Assembly: GCA_942491665.1 (NCBI GenBank)
Contig: CALOBR010000016.1
Span: 62,001-126,000 of the forward strand
DNA: 64,000 nucleotides
Source: CAVQGZ01 sp942491665
GTDB taxonomy: Bacteria; Actinomycetota; Actinomycetes; Jiangellales; Jiangellaceae
Direction of reading: 5' to 3'
Each line of letters begins with the position of its first letter. Position 1 is the first letter of the stretch. A model generated the notes under the pieces. The model saw nothing but the letters and a program-made list of their open reading frames with translations, did not search any database and was not told where the DNA came from. This document shows positions 19,711 through 27,481 of this stretch, in pieces. Both the position numbers and the translations under genes were made by a program.

Positions 19711-20835
19711 GTGCCCACCCGCCTTGCGCCACCCGTGGTCATCGGTGGACGACCACTGCCGCTGCTCTCGCGCGCACGCGTCTACGTCTGCGGCATCACC
19801 CCCTACTCGGTGACGCATCTCGGTCACGCCGCCACGTTCGTGTGGCTCGACACCGCGGTACGGGTGCTGCGCCACGAGGGCGTCGAGGTCGAGGTGTGCC
19901 GCAACGTGACCGACGTCGACGACGTGCTCACCGAGGCGGCCTCGCGCGCCGGCACGCCCTACGACGAGCTCGCTGCCATGGAACAGTTCTCGTTCGACCG
20001 TGCCATGAGCGCGCTCGGGGTGCTGCGTCCCGCGCACGAGCCTCGCGCGCACGCCTACGTCGAGCCGGTCGTCCGGCTGTGCGCGACGCTCCTGGACGCC
20101 GGGCACGCCTACGAGACGGCGGGCACGGTGTACTTCCGCGGCGCCGACGTCGTCGCCGGCTCCGGCCTGGACGAGGCCGCCTGGCACACCGCCCTGCGCG
20201 AGAACGGCGAGAACCCGGACGACCCCGCCAAGGAGCATCCCGGCGACGTGCCGATCTGGCGGGCGTCGAGCGGCGACGAGCCGAGCTGGGCCTCGCCCTG
20301 GGGAGCCGGTCGTCCCGGCTGGCACAGCGAGTGCGCCGCGATGGCCGTCTCGGTGCTCGGCGCCTCGGTCGACCTGCACGGCGGCGGCGCCGACCTGACG
20401 TTCCCCCACCATGCGTACGAGTCCGCGATCACGGAGGCAGTCACCGGGGTGCATCCGTTCGCACGCGCCTGGATGCGCGTCGGCCTCGTGCACCATGACG
20501 GGTCGAAGATGGCGAAGTCGACCGGCAACCTCGTGCTCGTCCCCGACCTTCTTCTGGAGCATGATGCTGCCGCAGTGCGGTTGATGCTGCTCGACCGACC
20601 GTGGGCGCAGCCGTGGACCTACGACCCACAGAGGCTCGACGCGGCCTCGGCGGTGGTGGAGAACCTCTACGCGGCCGCCGGCCAACCCGGAACCTCCGCC
20701 GGGCGCGACGCCGTCGCGGCGGCGCTTCGTGACGACCTCGACGTGCAAGGTGCCGTGCGGACGGCACTGGACGCCGGTGGCCCCGCAGCCCGCTTCGCAC
20801 TGCACGTGCTCGGCCTCGACGCGGCCCACCGATGA
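19711..20835 (+). CDS. mshC: Cysteine:glucosaminyl-inositol ligase (mycothiol biosynthesis)
   Basis: 374 aa from GTG 19711. This is a class I synthetase-like fold related to CysS, but it has the MshC hallmark CGITPYSVTHLGHAAT instead of the CysS form CGPTVYD..HIGHAR. Zinc ligands are visible as Cys in CGITPY, Cys in GWHSECAAMAV and His in LHGGGADLTFPHHAYE. The KMSKS loop reads KMAKS. It ATP-activates cysteine and joins it to GlcN-Ins, the third step to mycothiol. At 374 aa it is shorter than the usual about 410. It is coupled to a nucleosidase by ATGA. Confidence 0.88.
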   Translation: MPTRLAPPVVIGGRPLPLLSRARVYVCGITPYSVTHLGHAATFVWLDTAVRVLRHEGVEVEVCRNVTDVDDVLTEAASRAGTPYDELAAMEQFSFDRAMSALGVLRPAHEPRAHAYVEPVVRLCATLLDAGHAYETAGTVYFRGADVVAGSGLDEAAWHTALRENGENPDDPAKEHPGDVPIWRASSGDEPSWASPWGAGRPGWHSECAAMAVSVLGASVDLHGGGADLTFPHHAYESAITEAVTGVHPFARAWMRVGLVHHDGSKMAKSTGNLVLVPDLLLEHDAAAVRLMLLDRPWAQPWTYDPQRLDAASAVVENLYAAAGQPGTSAGRDAVAAALRDDLDVQGAVRTALDAGGPAARFALHVLGLDAAHR

Positions 20836-21425
20836 GCCCGCGCACCGCACGCCGCGTGCTGCTCGTCGTTGCCGTCGAGCACGAGGCCGTGGCGTTCCCG
20901 GCCGACTTGCCCGTGCTCATCACCGGGGTCGGCAAGGTCAACGCGGCCCTGCAGGTGAGCCGCGCGCTCGCGCGGCCCACCGACCGTCCCGACCTGGTGG
21001 TCAACATCGGCACCGCTGGCGCCCTGCACGACGGGATGGTCGGCACCCATGTCGTCGGGCGGGTGCAGCAGCACGACCTCGACAGCACGGTGCTCGAACA
21101 GCTCACCGGGCACCGGTACGGGCGTCCCATCCTGCTGGGCGACGGACCGACGTTGGCGACCGGTGACATGTTCGTCTCCGACGCCGGTACCCGCGACCGC
21201 CTCGCTGCGCACGCCGACCTCGTCGACATGGAGGGCTACGCCGTCGCGGCGGCGTGTCGGATGGCCGGCGTGCCGGTCACCTTGGTGAAGCACGTCAGCG
21301 ACACCGCCGACGAGGGCGCGCGCACCTCGTGGCTGGAGTCGGTGCACGCGGCCTCCGGGGAGCTCGCCACGTGGCTGGCGGCCAACTTCACAGCCGCCCG
21401 AAACCCGGCGAGGGCCGCCGACTAA
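20832..21425 (+). CDS. Purine/MTA-SAH nucleosidase-like phosphorylase superfamily protein
   Basis: 197 aa from ATG 20832, overlapping the mshC stop by 4 bp. Nucleoside phosphorylase-fold motifs are present: ITGVGKVNAALQVS, VNIGTAGALHD and VDMEGYAVAAACRMAG, with Glu in MEGY binding the ribose, and VKHVSDTADEG containing the catalytic Asp. The family hydrolyses or phosphorolyses nucleosides such as methylthioadenosine or S-adenosylhomocysteine. Some members are annotated only as nucleosidase; the exact substrate is open. Confidence 0.82.
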   Translation: MSPRTARRVLLVVAVEHEAVAFPADLPVLITGVGKVNAALQVSRALARPTDRPDLVVNIGTAGALHDGMVGTHVVGRVQQHDLDSTVLEQLTGHRYGRPILLGDGPTLATGDMFVSDAGTRDRLAAHADLVDMEGYAVAAACRMAGVPVTLVKHVSDTADEGARTSWLESVHAASGELATWLAANFTAARNPARAAD

Positions 21426-21436
21426 CCTCAGCAGGC

Positions 21437-22807
21437 ATGCCCGCAGCCGAGCTTCCGCAGCAGCACAAGTACACACTCGACGAGTCGGAGATGCCGACGC
21501 GTTGGTACAACATCATCCCCGACCTGCCGGTCCCCCCTCCGCCGCCGCTGCACCCCGGCACCCGAGAGCCGCTCGGCCCCGACGACCTGGCTCCCCTGTT
21601 CCCGATGGCTCTCATCGGGCAGGAGGTCACCGCTGAGCGCTACGTCGACATTCCGGCGCAGGTACAGGACGTCTACCGGCTGTGGCGGCCGTCGCCGCTC
21701 TACCGCGCCCGTGGCCTGGAGAAGGCGCTCGGCACCCCGGCGCGCATCTACTACAAGTACGAAGGCGTGTCACCGGCCGGCTCGCACAAGCCGAACACCG
21801 CCGTCCCGCAGGCGTACTACAACGCTGCCGAGGGTGTCACCAAGATCACCACCGAGACCGGTGCCGGGCAGTGGGGTGCCGCGCTGGCGTTCGCCTGCTC
21901 GTTGTTCGGGCTGGAGTGCGAGGTGTGGCAGGTCGGGGCGTCGTACGACCAGAAGCCCTACCGGCGCATGCTCATGGAGACCTTCGGCGCCTCGGTGCAC
22001 CGCTCGCCGTCGGACCTCACCGAGGCCGGGCGGGCGATGGCCGCCAACCCGGCTAACCAGTCGGGATCGCTGGGCATGGCGATCAGCGAGGCCGTGGAGG
22101 CCGCCGCGATCGATCCGGCCGCCCGCTACGCGCTGGGCTCGGTGCTCAACCACGTGCTGCTGCACCAGACAGTCATCGGCGAGGAGGCGCTGCTCCAGCT
22201 CGAGATGGCCGGCGAGTCCTCCCTCGACCTGGTGGTCGGCTGCACCGGTGGCGGCTCGAACTTTGCCGGGCTGGCGTTCCCGCTGCTGCGGGAGAAGCTG
22301 GCCGGCCGGTGGGACCCCGAGATCCGCGCCGTCGAGCCCATGTCGTGCCCGTCGCTGACGCGCGGCACGTACGCCTACGACTTCGGCGACACCGCCGGCA
22401 TCGCGCCGATGCTGAAGATGCACACGTTGGGGCACGACTTCGTCCCCGACCCCATCCACGCAGGCGGGCTGCGCTACCACGGCATGAGCCCGCTGATCAG
22501 CCACATCTACGACCAGGGGCTCATGACGGCGAAGGCCGTCCCGCAGACCGAGTGCTTCGAGGCGGGCGTGCTGTTCGCGCGGACCGAGGGCATCGTCCCC
22601 GCCCCCGAGCCGACGCATGCGCTGGCCGAGGCGGTTCGCGAGGCCAAGGCGTGCGCGGAGTCCGGCGAGGAGAAGGTGATCGTCACCGCGCTGTGCGGGC
22701 ACGGCATGCTCGACCTGCCGTCCTACGACAGCTACCTCAGCGGGCGGATGTCGGACGAGGACGTCACCGACGAGCGGCTCGCAGCGGGGCTCGCGACACT
22801 TCCGTAG
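21437..22807 (+). CDS. TrpB2-type tryptophan synthase beta chain-like PLP enzyme
   Basis: 456 aa from ATG 21437. The order of motifs is that of TrpB2: TRWYNIIPDLPVPPPPPLHP, RPSPLYRARGLEKALGTPA, the PLP lysine in GSHKPNTA, TETGAGQWGAALA, and the phosphate loop GCTGGGSNFAG. TrpB2 enzymes condense indole with serine (or phosphoserine) and are often separate from the trp operon, as here, where no trpA is adjacent. Length fits TrpB2 (430-460), longer than TrpB1 (about 400). It could salvage indole. Confidence 0.9.
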   Translation: MPAAELPQQHKYTLDESEMPTRWYNIIPDLPVPPPPPLHPGTREPLGPDDLAPLFPMALIGQEVTAERYVDIPAQVQDVYRLWRPSPLYRARGLEKALGTPARIYYKYEGVSPAGSHKPNTAVPQAYYNAAEGVTKITTETGAGQWGAALAFACSLFGLECEVWQVGASYDQKPYRRMLMETFGASVHRSPSDLTEAGRAMAANPANQSGSLGMAISEAVEAAAIDPAARYALGSVLNHVLLHQTVIGEEALLQLEMAGESSLDLVVGCTGGGSNFAGLAFPLLREKLAGRWDPEIRAVEPMSCPSLTRGTYAYDFGDTAGIAPMLKMHTLGHDFVPDPIHAGGLRYHGMSPLISHIYDQGLMTAKAVPQTECFEAGVLFARTEGIVPAPEPTHALAEAVREAKACAESGEEKVIVTALCGHGMLDLPSYDSYLSGRMSDEDVTDERLAAGLATLP

Positions 22808-23157
22808 GTGGGGCCCGACGCTACCGTCGGAGGCTCACGACGCTCGCTTCCCGGCCCTCGCGACGCTCACGTCAGCCGACCCTCTTGCGCGCTCGTCGCG
22901 GGAAGCTGTACTCCTCGGCGAGGGCGTGGCGGGAGACCTAACCACGTCGACGGGGCGGTGGCGGGTGAGAGCGCCACCGTATGGCGTGCTCCTGCTCCCA
23001 TCACTAGCCGAGCGACGTGGGTCTGTCTCCCATCACCGGGATCCGGGAGGACGGAAGCCGGCCTCGGGCACCAGGGCCAGGCGCGAGCTCAGGGCTTGGT
23101 CACCATCTGCCACACCTGGTCGACCGACTCGGGTACTGCTCGACGCATGCACGGCAG
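22808..23157. other. Convergent intergenic gap between the TrpB2 and DUF2087 genes
   Basis: 350 bp with no convincing gene on either strand. Several short overlapping frames exist but none resembles a protein family. It contains one perfect inverted repeat at 22956-22979. Confidence 0.6.
22956..22979. terminator. Hairpin candidate between convergent genes
   Basis: CGGTGGCG (22956-22963) and CGCCACCG (22972-22979) form a perfect 8-bp stem with an 8-nt loop. It lies between two convergent genes. No T-tract follows on either side, so if it ends transcription it does so as the U-poor kind common in high-GC actinobacteria. Confidence 0.4.
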
Positions 23158-23451
23158 CTACAGGACGACGGTGCCACCCGCGCGCCAGTAGACCCCGTCG
23201 GCACGCTGCAAGAAGCCCTCGTCGACCAGGTATCGACGCAGCATCGCGTAGTCGGGGTGGAAGGCCGCAAGCATCGCTGACGCGTCGGCCTCGCTGTAGC
23301 GCACGCCGGGCTCGAAGACCTGCGCCAGGTAGTCCAGCACGACCATGCGCTTGGACCACTTGGCGGGCATCGCGGTGAGCCTTCCGTCGGAGAGGAACAC
23401 GCGCAGGACGGGATTCGTCTCGGGGTCGAGGTCGTAACGGGCGGCCGTCAC
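23158..23451 (-). CDS. DUF2087 domain protein
   Basis: 97 aa from ATG 23451. The compact DUF2087 pattern is visible: LSDGRLTAMPAKWSKRMVVL, YSEADASAMLAAFHPDYAML and RRYLVDEGFLQRADGVYWR, a winged-helix-like fold usually found at the C-terminus of regulators or alone. The start overlaps the end of the HAD gene by 4 bp (ATGA), so it is translated with it. The role is unknown; nucleic-acid binding is plausible. Confidence 0.85.
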   Translation of the reverse strand: MTAARYDLDPETNPVLRVFLSDGRLTAMPAKWSKRMVVLDYLAQVFEPGVRYSEADASAMLAAFHPDYAMLRRYLVDEGFLQRADGVYWRAGGTVVL

Positions 23452-24263
23452 GAGAAGTACCGGCCCAGCACGCTGGCGACCCCGTCGTCGTCGACGTGGG
23501 GGCCCACCTCGTCGGCGATCGCCTTGACGTCGTCAGGTGCGTTGCCCATGGCGACGCCGAGACCGGCCCACTGCAACATCTCCATGTCGTTGTGGCCGTC
23601 CCCGATGGCCAGCACGTCGTCAGACCCGATGCCGAGGCGAAAGCAGATCTTGTCGAGGCCCTCGGCCTTCGACACCCCGGACGGCATGATGTCGAGCCAG
23701 GCGGTGTATCCGATGGCGTAGTCGACGGCCGGCAGGCCCATCTCGGCGGCGATGGCCCGCAGCCGCTCGCGGTCGCCCTCGTGCCAACGCACCACCAGGC
23801 GCGTCACCGGACCCTGCACCAGCTCGCTGTGCGGGACGACGTCGATCTTGCCGTCGAACTCGAAGTCGATGTTGTCGCCGCTGATGCGAAAGCCCTGCCC
23901 GAGCTCCTCGACCGCCAGGATCGCGTCGGGGATCTGCTCGGCGAAGTACCGGACGGACTCGAGCGCGTCGAAGGTGACCACGTCGATCGCGTCGCGGGTC
24001 TCGACGTCGACGACCACTGCCCCGTTCGAGCACACCGCGTAGCCTTCGGTGAGGTCAAGCGCGTCGAACACCGGGTATGTGGAGTGCAGCGAGCGCCCGG
24101 TCGAGATCACCGGGTGCGCGCCGCCGGCCGCCACGCTCGCAACCGCCGTGCTCACCGGCAGCGACGGGGGCGAGTGGAAGTCGGCGTAGGGGATCAGGGT
24201 GCCGTCGATGTCCAGCGCCACCAGGCGGGGGCGCCAGCCGTCAGCCCCGGGTGATGGGCCCAT
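23448..24263 (-). CDS. Cof-type HAD phosphatase
   Basis: 271 aa from ATG 24263. The HAD IIB type is shown by VALDIDGTLIPY at the N-terminus, STGRS (motif II), the C2 cap in the middle and GDGHNDMEMLQWAG (motif IV) with GVAMGNAPDDVK. Such enzymes dephosphorylate sugar phosphates, flavin or pyridoxal phosphates. It starts 6 bp after the serS stop and is therefore very likely in one operon with serS and the DUF2087 gene, an arrangement common in actinobacteria. Confidence 0.9.
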   Translation of the reverse strand: MGPSPGADGWRPRLVALDIDGTLIPYADFHSPPSLPVSTAVASVAAGGAHPVISTGRSLHSTYPVFDALDLTEGYAVCSNGAVVVDVETRDAIDVVTFDALESVRYFAEQIPDAILAVEELGQGFRISGDNIDFEFDGKIDVVPHSELVQGPVTRLVVRWHEGDRERLRAIAAEMGLPAVDYAIGYTAWLDIMPSGVSKAEGLDKICFRLGIGSDDVLAIGDGHNDMEMLQWAGLGVAMGNAPDDVKAIADEVGPHVDDDGVASVLGRYFS

Positions 24264-24269
24264 CGGTGC

Positions 24270-25556
24270 TCAGCCCACCCCCAGCGGGGTCAGCGTCTCG
24301 CGTCCACCGAGGTAGGGCTGCAAAGCAGCGGGGACGCGCACCGACCCGTCCGGCTGCTGGTGATTCTCCAGGATTGCCACGATGGTGCGGGGGACGGCGA
24401 CCAAGGTGCCGTTGAGGGTGGCGACCGGCTGGGTCGGTCCGCCGGACTCGTCGCGCATGCGCACCGCGAGCCGCCGCGCCTGAAACTCCGTGCAGTTCGA
24501 CGTGGACGTGACCTCACGGTACGTGCCCTGCGTCGGCACCCATGCCTCGATGTCGAACTTGCGAGCCGCCGACGCACCCAGGTCTTGCGAGGCGACATCG
24601 ATCACCCGGTAGGGCACCTCGAGCTGGTCGAAGAACTCGCGCTCCCACGCAAGAAGCCGACGGTGCTCGTCGGCAGCGTCGTCGGGCGCGCAGAAGCTGA
24701 ACATCTCCACCTTGTCGAACTGATGCACCCGGATGATGCCCCGAGTGTCGCGTCCGTGCGACCCGGCCTCGCGCCGAAAGCAGGTCGAGAAGCCGGCGTA
24801 GCGCAGCGGCAGCGCGCCCGCGTCGAGGATCTCCCCGGAGTGGTAGGCCGCCAGCGGCACCTCTGACGTGCCCACCAGGTAGTAGTCGTCCTCGGGTAGG
24901 TGAAAGACGTTCTCGGCGGCCTGGCCGAGAAAGCCGGTGCCTTCCATAGCCTCGGGACGCACCAGCACTGGCGGCAGCACCGGGATGAATCCGGCCTCGG
25001 CCGCCTGCGCCATCGCCATGCTCACCAGCGCCAGCTCGAGCAGTGCGCCCACGCCGGTGAGGTAGTAGAACCGCGAGCCCGACACCTTGGCGGCCCGCTC
25101 GATGTCGATGGCCCCGAGCAGGCGTCCGAGCTGGACGTGGTCGCGCGGGTCGAACCCTTCGGCGGCGAAGTCGCGCGGCGTCCCAGCGGTGTCGAGGACG
25201 ACGAAGTCGGCCTCGGTGCCGATCGGAGCGTCCGGGTCGATCAGGTTCGACAGTCCGCCCGCCACTGCCGCCATCGACGCCTCAGCCTCGCCTGCCCGGC
25301 CCTCGGCGTCCTTGACGGCGTCGGCCAGCTCGCGTGCCCGGGCCAGCACCGCGTCGCGCTCGTCGCCGGTCGCCTTGGCGACCGCGCGTCCCAGCGTCTT
25401 CTGCTCGGCACGCAGCGTCTCGAACTCGCCGAGGGCCGTCCGGCGCTCCTCGTCGGCGGCGAGGACGGCATCGACGAGCGCCGGGTCGTCTCCCCGCACG
25501 CGTTGCGACGCACGAAGGGCATCAGGGTCGTCGCGAAGGCGGCGCAGGTCGATCAC
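24270..25556 (-). CDS. serS: Seryl-tRNA synthetase
   Basis: 428 aa from GTG 25556, normal length. The N-terminal coiled-coil arm (about 30-105, Arg/Glu/Ala-rich) grips the long variable arm of tRNA-Ser. Class II core motifs follow: LVGTSEVPLAAYH, motif 2 STCFRREAGSHGRDTRG with HQFDKVEMF, TSTSNCTEFQARRL, and motif 3 near ALQPYLGGRE. It charges serine onto tRNA-Ser (two such tRNA genes lie upstream in the window). It is divergent from a GNAT gene with 38 bp between. Confidence 0.96.
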   Translation of the reverse strand: MIDLRRLRDDPDALRASQRVRGDDPALVDAVLAADEERRTALGEFETLRAEQKTLGRAVAKATGDERDAVLARARELADAVKDAEGRAGEAEASMAAVAGGLSNLIDPDAPIGTEADFVVLDTAGTPRDFAAEGFDPRDHVQLGRLLGAIDIERAAKVSGSRFYYLTGVGALLELALVSMAMAQAAEAGFIPVLPPVLVRPEAMEGTGFLGQAAENVFHLPEDDYYLVGTSEVPLAAYHSGEILDAGALPLRYAGFSTCFRREAGSHGRDTRGIIRVHQFDKVEMFSFCAPDDAADEHRRLLAWEREFFDQLEVPYRVIDVASQDLGASAARKFDIEAWVPTQGTYREVTSTSNCTEFQARRLAVRMRDESGGPTQPVATLNGTLVAVPRTIVAILENHQQPDGSVRVPAALQPYLGGRETLTPLGVG

Positions 25557-25594
25557 CGTGCGAGCGTACCCACCGGCGCGCTAGCGTCTCGTGA

Positions 25595-26524
25595 GTGATC
25601 CGCGCGGCAAGCCCGAACGACCTCGATGCCATTGCCACCCTCATCGCCCGCCGCCACGCGCGCGTGCAGGGTGCCACCCGCGAGCTGAGTCCGGCCTTCA
25701 CCGACCCCGTCGTGGTGCGCGGCGCCCTGGCGAACCCTCCGCAGGGATGGGTGGACGTGCGCGACGGCGAGCTGCTGGCCAGCCTGCTGTGGGAGGAGAG
25801 CGAAGACGGCCGCGCCATCGCCGGCATCATCGGGGCTGTCGGCTCGCCCGAAGCCATGGCCCGGCTGTACGCGGTGGCCGGCGACGAATGGATGGCGCGG
25901 GGCCTGGCCACGCATGCCTTCGTCGTGCCGTCGGTCGACCGGCCACTGGCTGACCGGCTCATCGACCTGTCGTTCGGCCGCGAGGAGGCCTACGCGGTCC
26001 GCCCACTCGGTGACCGTGGTGGCCCCAAGCTGTCCACTGGCGTCGCGGTCGACCGGGTCGGCTTGGAGGAGATCGATACCGTGACCAGCCTCGGCGACCT
26101 GCTGGCGAGGCACCACGAGGGGTCGCCCGTGTTCGACCGGCACTCCAACAGCTTCTACTCCGGGCTGCCCGACGAGTACCGCCGCAGCGTCGTGGAGGAG
26201 GACGCCCGGGTGCTCATCGCCCGCAGCGGCGACGGCAGCGTGGGGCTGCTGGTGTGGCGGCCCGGTGCGCCGTTCCCCCTCTACGACGCGCGAAGCGCGG
26301 AGATGATCTTGCTCGCGGTTCACCCGGATGCCCGCGGCAAGCAGGTGGGCCGAACCCTGGTGTCGACCGCCATGCGCGACATGGCGAGCTTCGGGCACAC
26401 CGCAGCGATCGCCGACTGGCGCACGACCAACCTCGAGGCCTCGGGATTCTGGCCCGCGCAGGGGTTCTTGACGATCGCCAACCGCTACGTGCGCACCGTC
26501 CCCGAGCGCCCCACCGCTGGCTAG
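25595..26524 (+). CDS. GNAT-family N-acetyltransferase
   Basis: 309 aa from GTG 25595. A C-terminal GNAT domain is visible: EMILLAVHPDARGKQVGRTLVS contains the acetyl-CoA loop (split here as the block from 26300 on), followed by LEASGFWPAQGFLT. The first 190 residues are a second, weaker GNAT-like half (ANPPQGWVDVRDGELLASL). Double-GNAT proteins of this size include MshD-like enzymes, but nothing specific points to MshD. The substrate is unknown. The stop overlaps the convergent pheA end by 4 bp. Confidence 0.78.
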   Translation: MIRAASPNDLDAIATLIARRHARVQGATRELSPAFTDPVVVRGALANPPQGWVDVRDGELLASLLWEESEDGRAIAGIIGAVGSPEAMARLYAVAGDEWMARGLATHAFVVPSVDRPLADRLIDLSFGREEAYAVRPLGDRGGPKLSTGVAVDRVGLEEIDTVTSLGDLLARHHEGSPVFDRHSNSFYSGLPDEYRRSVVEEDARVLIARSGDGSVGLLVWRPGAPFPLYDARSAEMILLAVHPDARGKQVGRTLVSTAMRDMASFGHTAAIADWRTTNLEASGFWPAQGFLTIANRYVRTVPERPTAG

Positions 26525-27438
26525 GCCTGCCCGCGTAGCGCCTTGAGCCAGCGGCGCGCCTCGGCGAAATCGTCGTTGGTGGTCGACTCGGTGACGATGG
26601 GCGCCAGCCCGTCCGCCCGCGCGTATGACCCGAGGTAGCGCACGTCGGCACACACCCGGTGCAGCCCCATCAGCGCCTCGGCGACACGGTCGTCCTCGAC
26701 GTGTCCCTCGCAGTCGATGGAGAAGCAGTAGTTGCCCAGCCTGGCGCCGACCGGACGCGACTCGATGCGCGTGAGGTTGACGCCCCGCGTGGCGAACTGC
26801 TCCAAGATCTCGAGCAACGCCCCGGTGCGGTCCTCCTTCATGAACGCCACCAGCGTCGTCTTGTCGTGGCCCGTCGGCTCCGGAGGGTTACCCGGACGCA
26901 CCAGAAGCACGAACCGGGTGTGCGCGTCGGCGTCCTGGATGCCACCGGCGACGACGCGCAGCACGTAGGTGGAGGCGGCCAGCGGGCCGGCGATGGCAGC
27001 GTCGTACTCCCCCACGCCCGCCGCGACGGCCTCGGCGGCGGCGGCAGTCGACGCGGCGGGCACCACGAGCGCTTGCGGCAGGTGGCGGGCGATCCACACC
27101 CGGCACTGCGCCTCCGCGTGCGGATGGGTGGCGACGCGGCGGATGTCGCCCAGCTCCACGCCGGCGGGGGCGACCAGGTCGAAGGCGACCGGCAGCACCA
27201 CCTCGTGCGCGATTACCAGCCTGACGCCGACGGCAAGCTCGTCCAGCGTGGCGTTGACCGAGCCCTCGACCGAGTTCTCCATGGGCACCACCGCGCCGTC
27301 CACGATGCCCTCGCGGACGGCGTCGAGCGCTGCCGACACGGTCGTGAACGGCGTCGTCTCGTCGGTCTCGGCCAGCGGCATCGACCGCAGGGCGGCCTCG
27401 GTGAAGGTTCCCGGCGGTCCCAGGTAGGCGTATCGCAC
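26521..27438 (-). CDS. pheA: Prephenate dehydratase
   Basis: 305 aa from GTG 27438; no clear SD precedes it, so leaderless initiation is possible. The catalytic domain begins RYAYLGPPGTFTEAAL and includes PFTTVSAALDAV and VVPMENSVEGSV. The C-terminal ACT regulatory domain has LTRIESRPVGARLGNYCF, whose ESRP motif binds phenylalanine. It converts prephenate to phenylpyruvate and should be feedback-inhibited by Phe. Monofunctional form, without a chorismate mutase domain. Confidence 0.95.
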   Translation of the reverse strand: MRYAYLGPPGTFTEAALRSMPLAETDETTPFTTVSAALDAVREGIVDGAVVPMENSVEGSVNATLDELAVGVRLVIAHEVVLPVAFDLVAPAGVELGDIRRVATHPHAEAQCRVWIARHLPQALVVPAASTAAAAEAVAAGVGEYDAAIAGPLAASTYVLRVVAGGIQDADAHTRFVLLVRPGNPPEPTGHDKTTLVAFMKEDRTGALLEILEQFATRGVNLTRIESRPVGARLGNYCFSIDCEGHVEDDRVAEALMGLHRVCADVRYLGSYARADGLAPIVTESTTNDDFAEARRWLKALRGQA

Positions 27439-27481
27439 GGGTGGAAGCGTAGGAGGAGGCCACCTGACTACGGTCAGGGCC

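Noticed and set aside
19363..20850. A 495-aa minus-strand protein overlapping mshC
   Set aside because: Only its last 101 residues resemble a family (small GNAT); the rest mirrors mshC codons.
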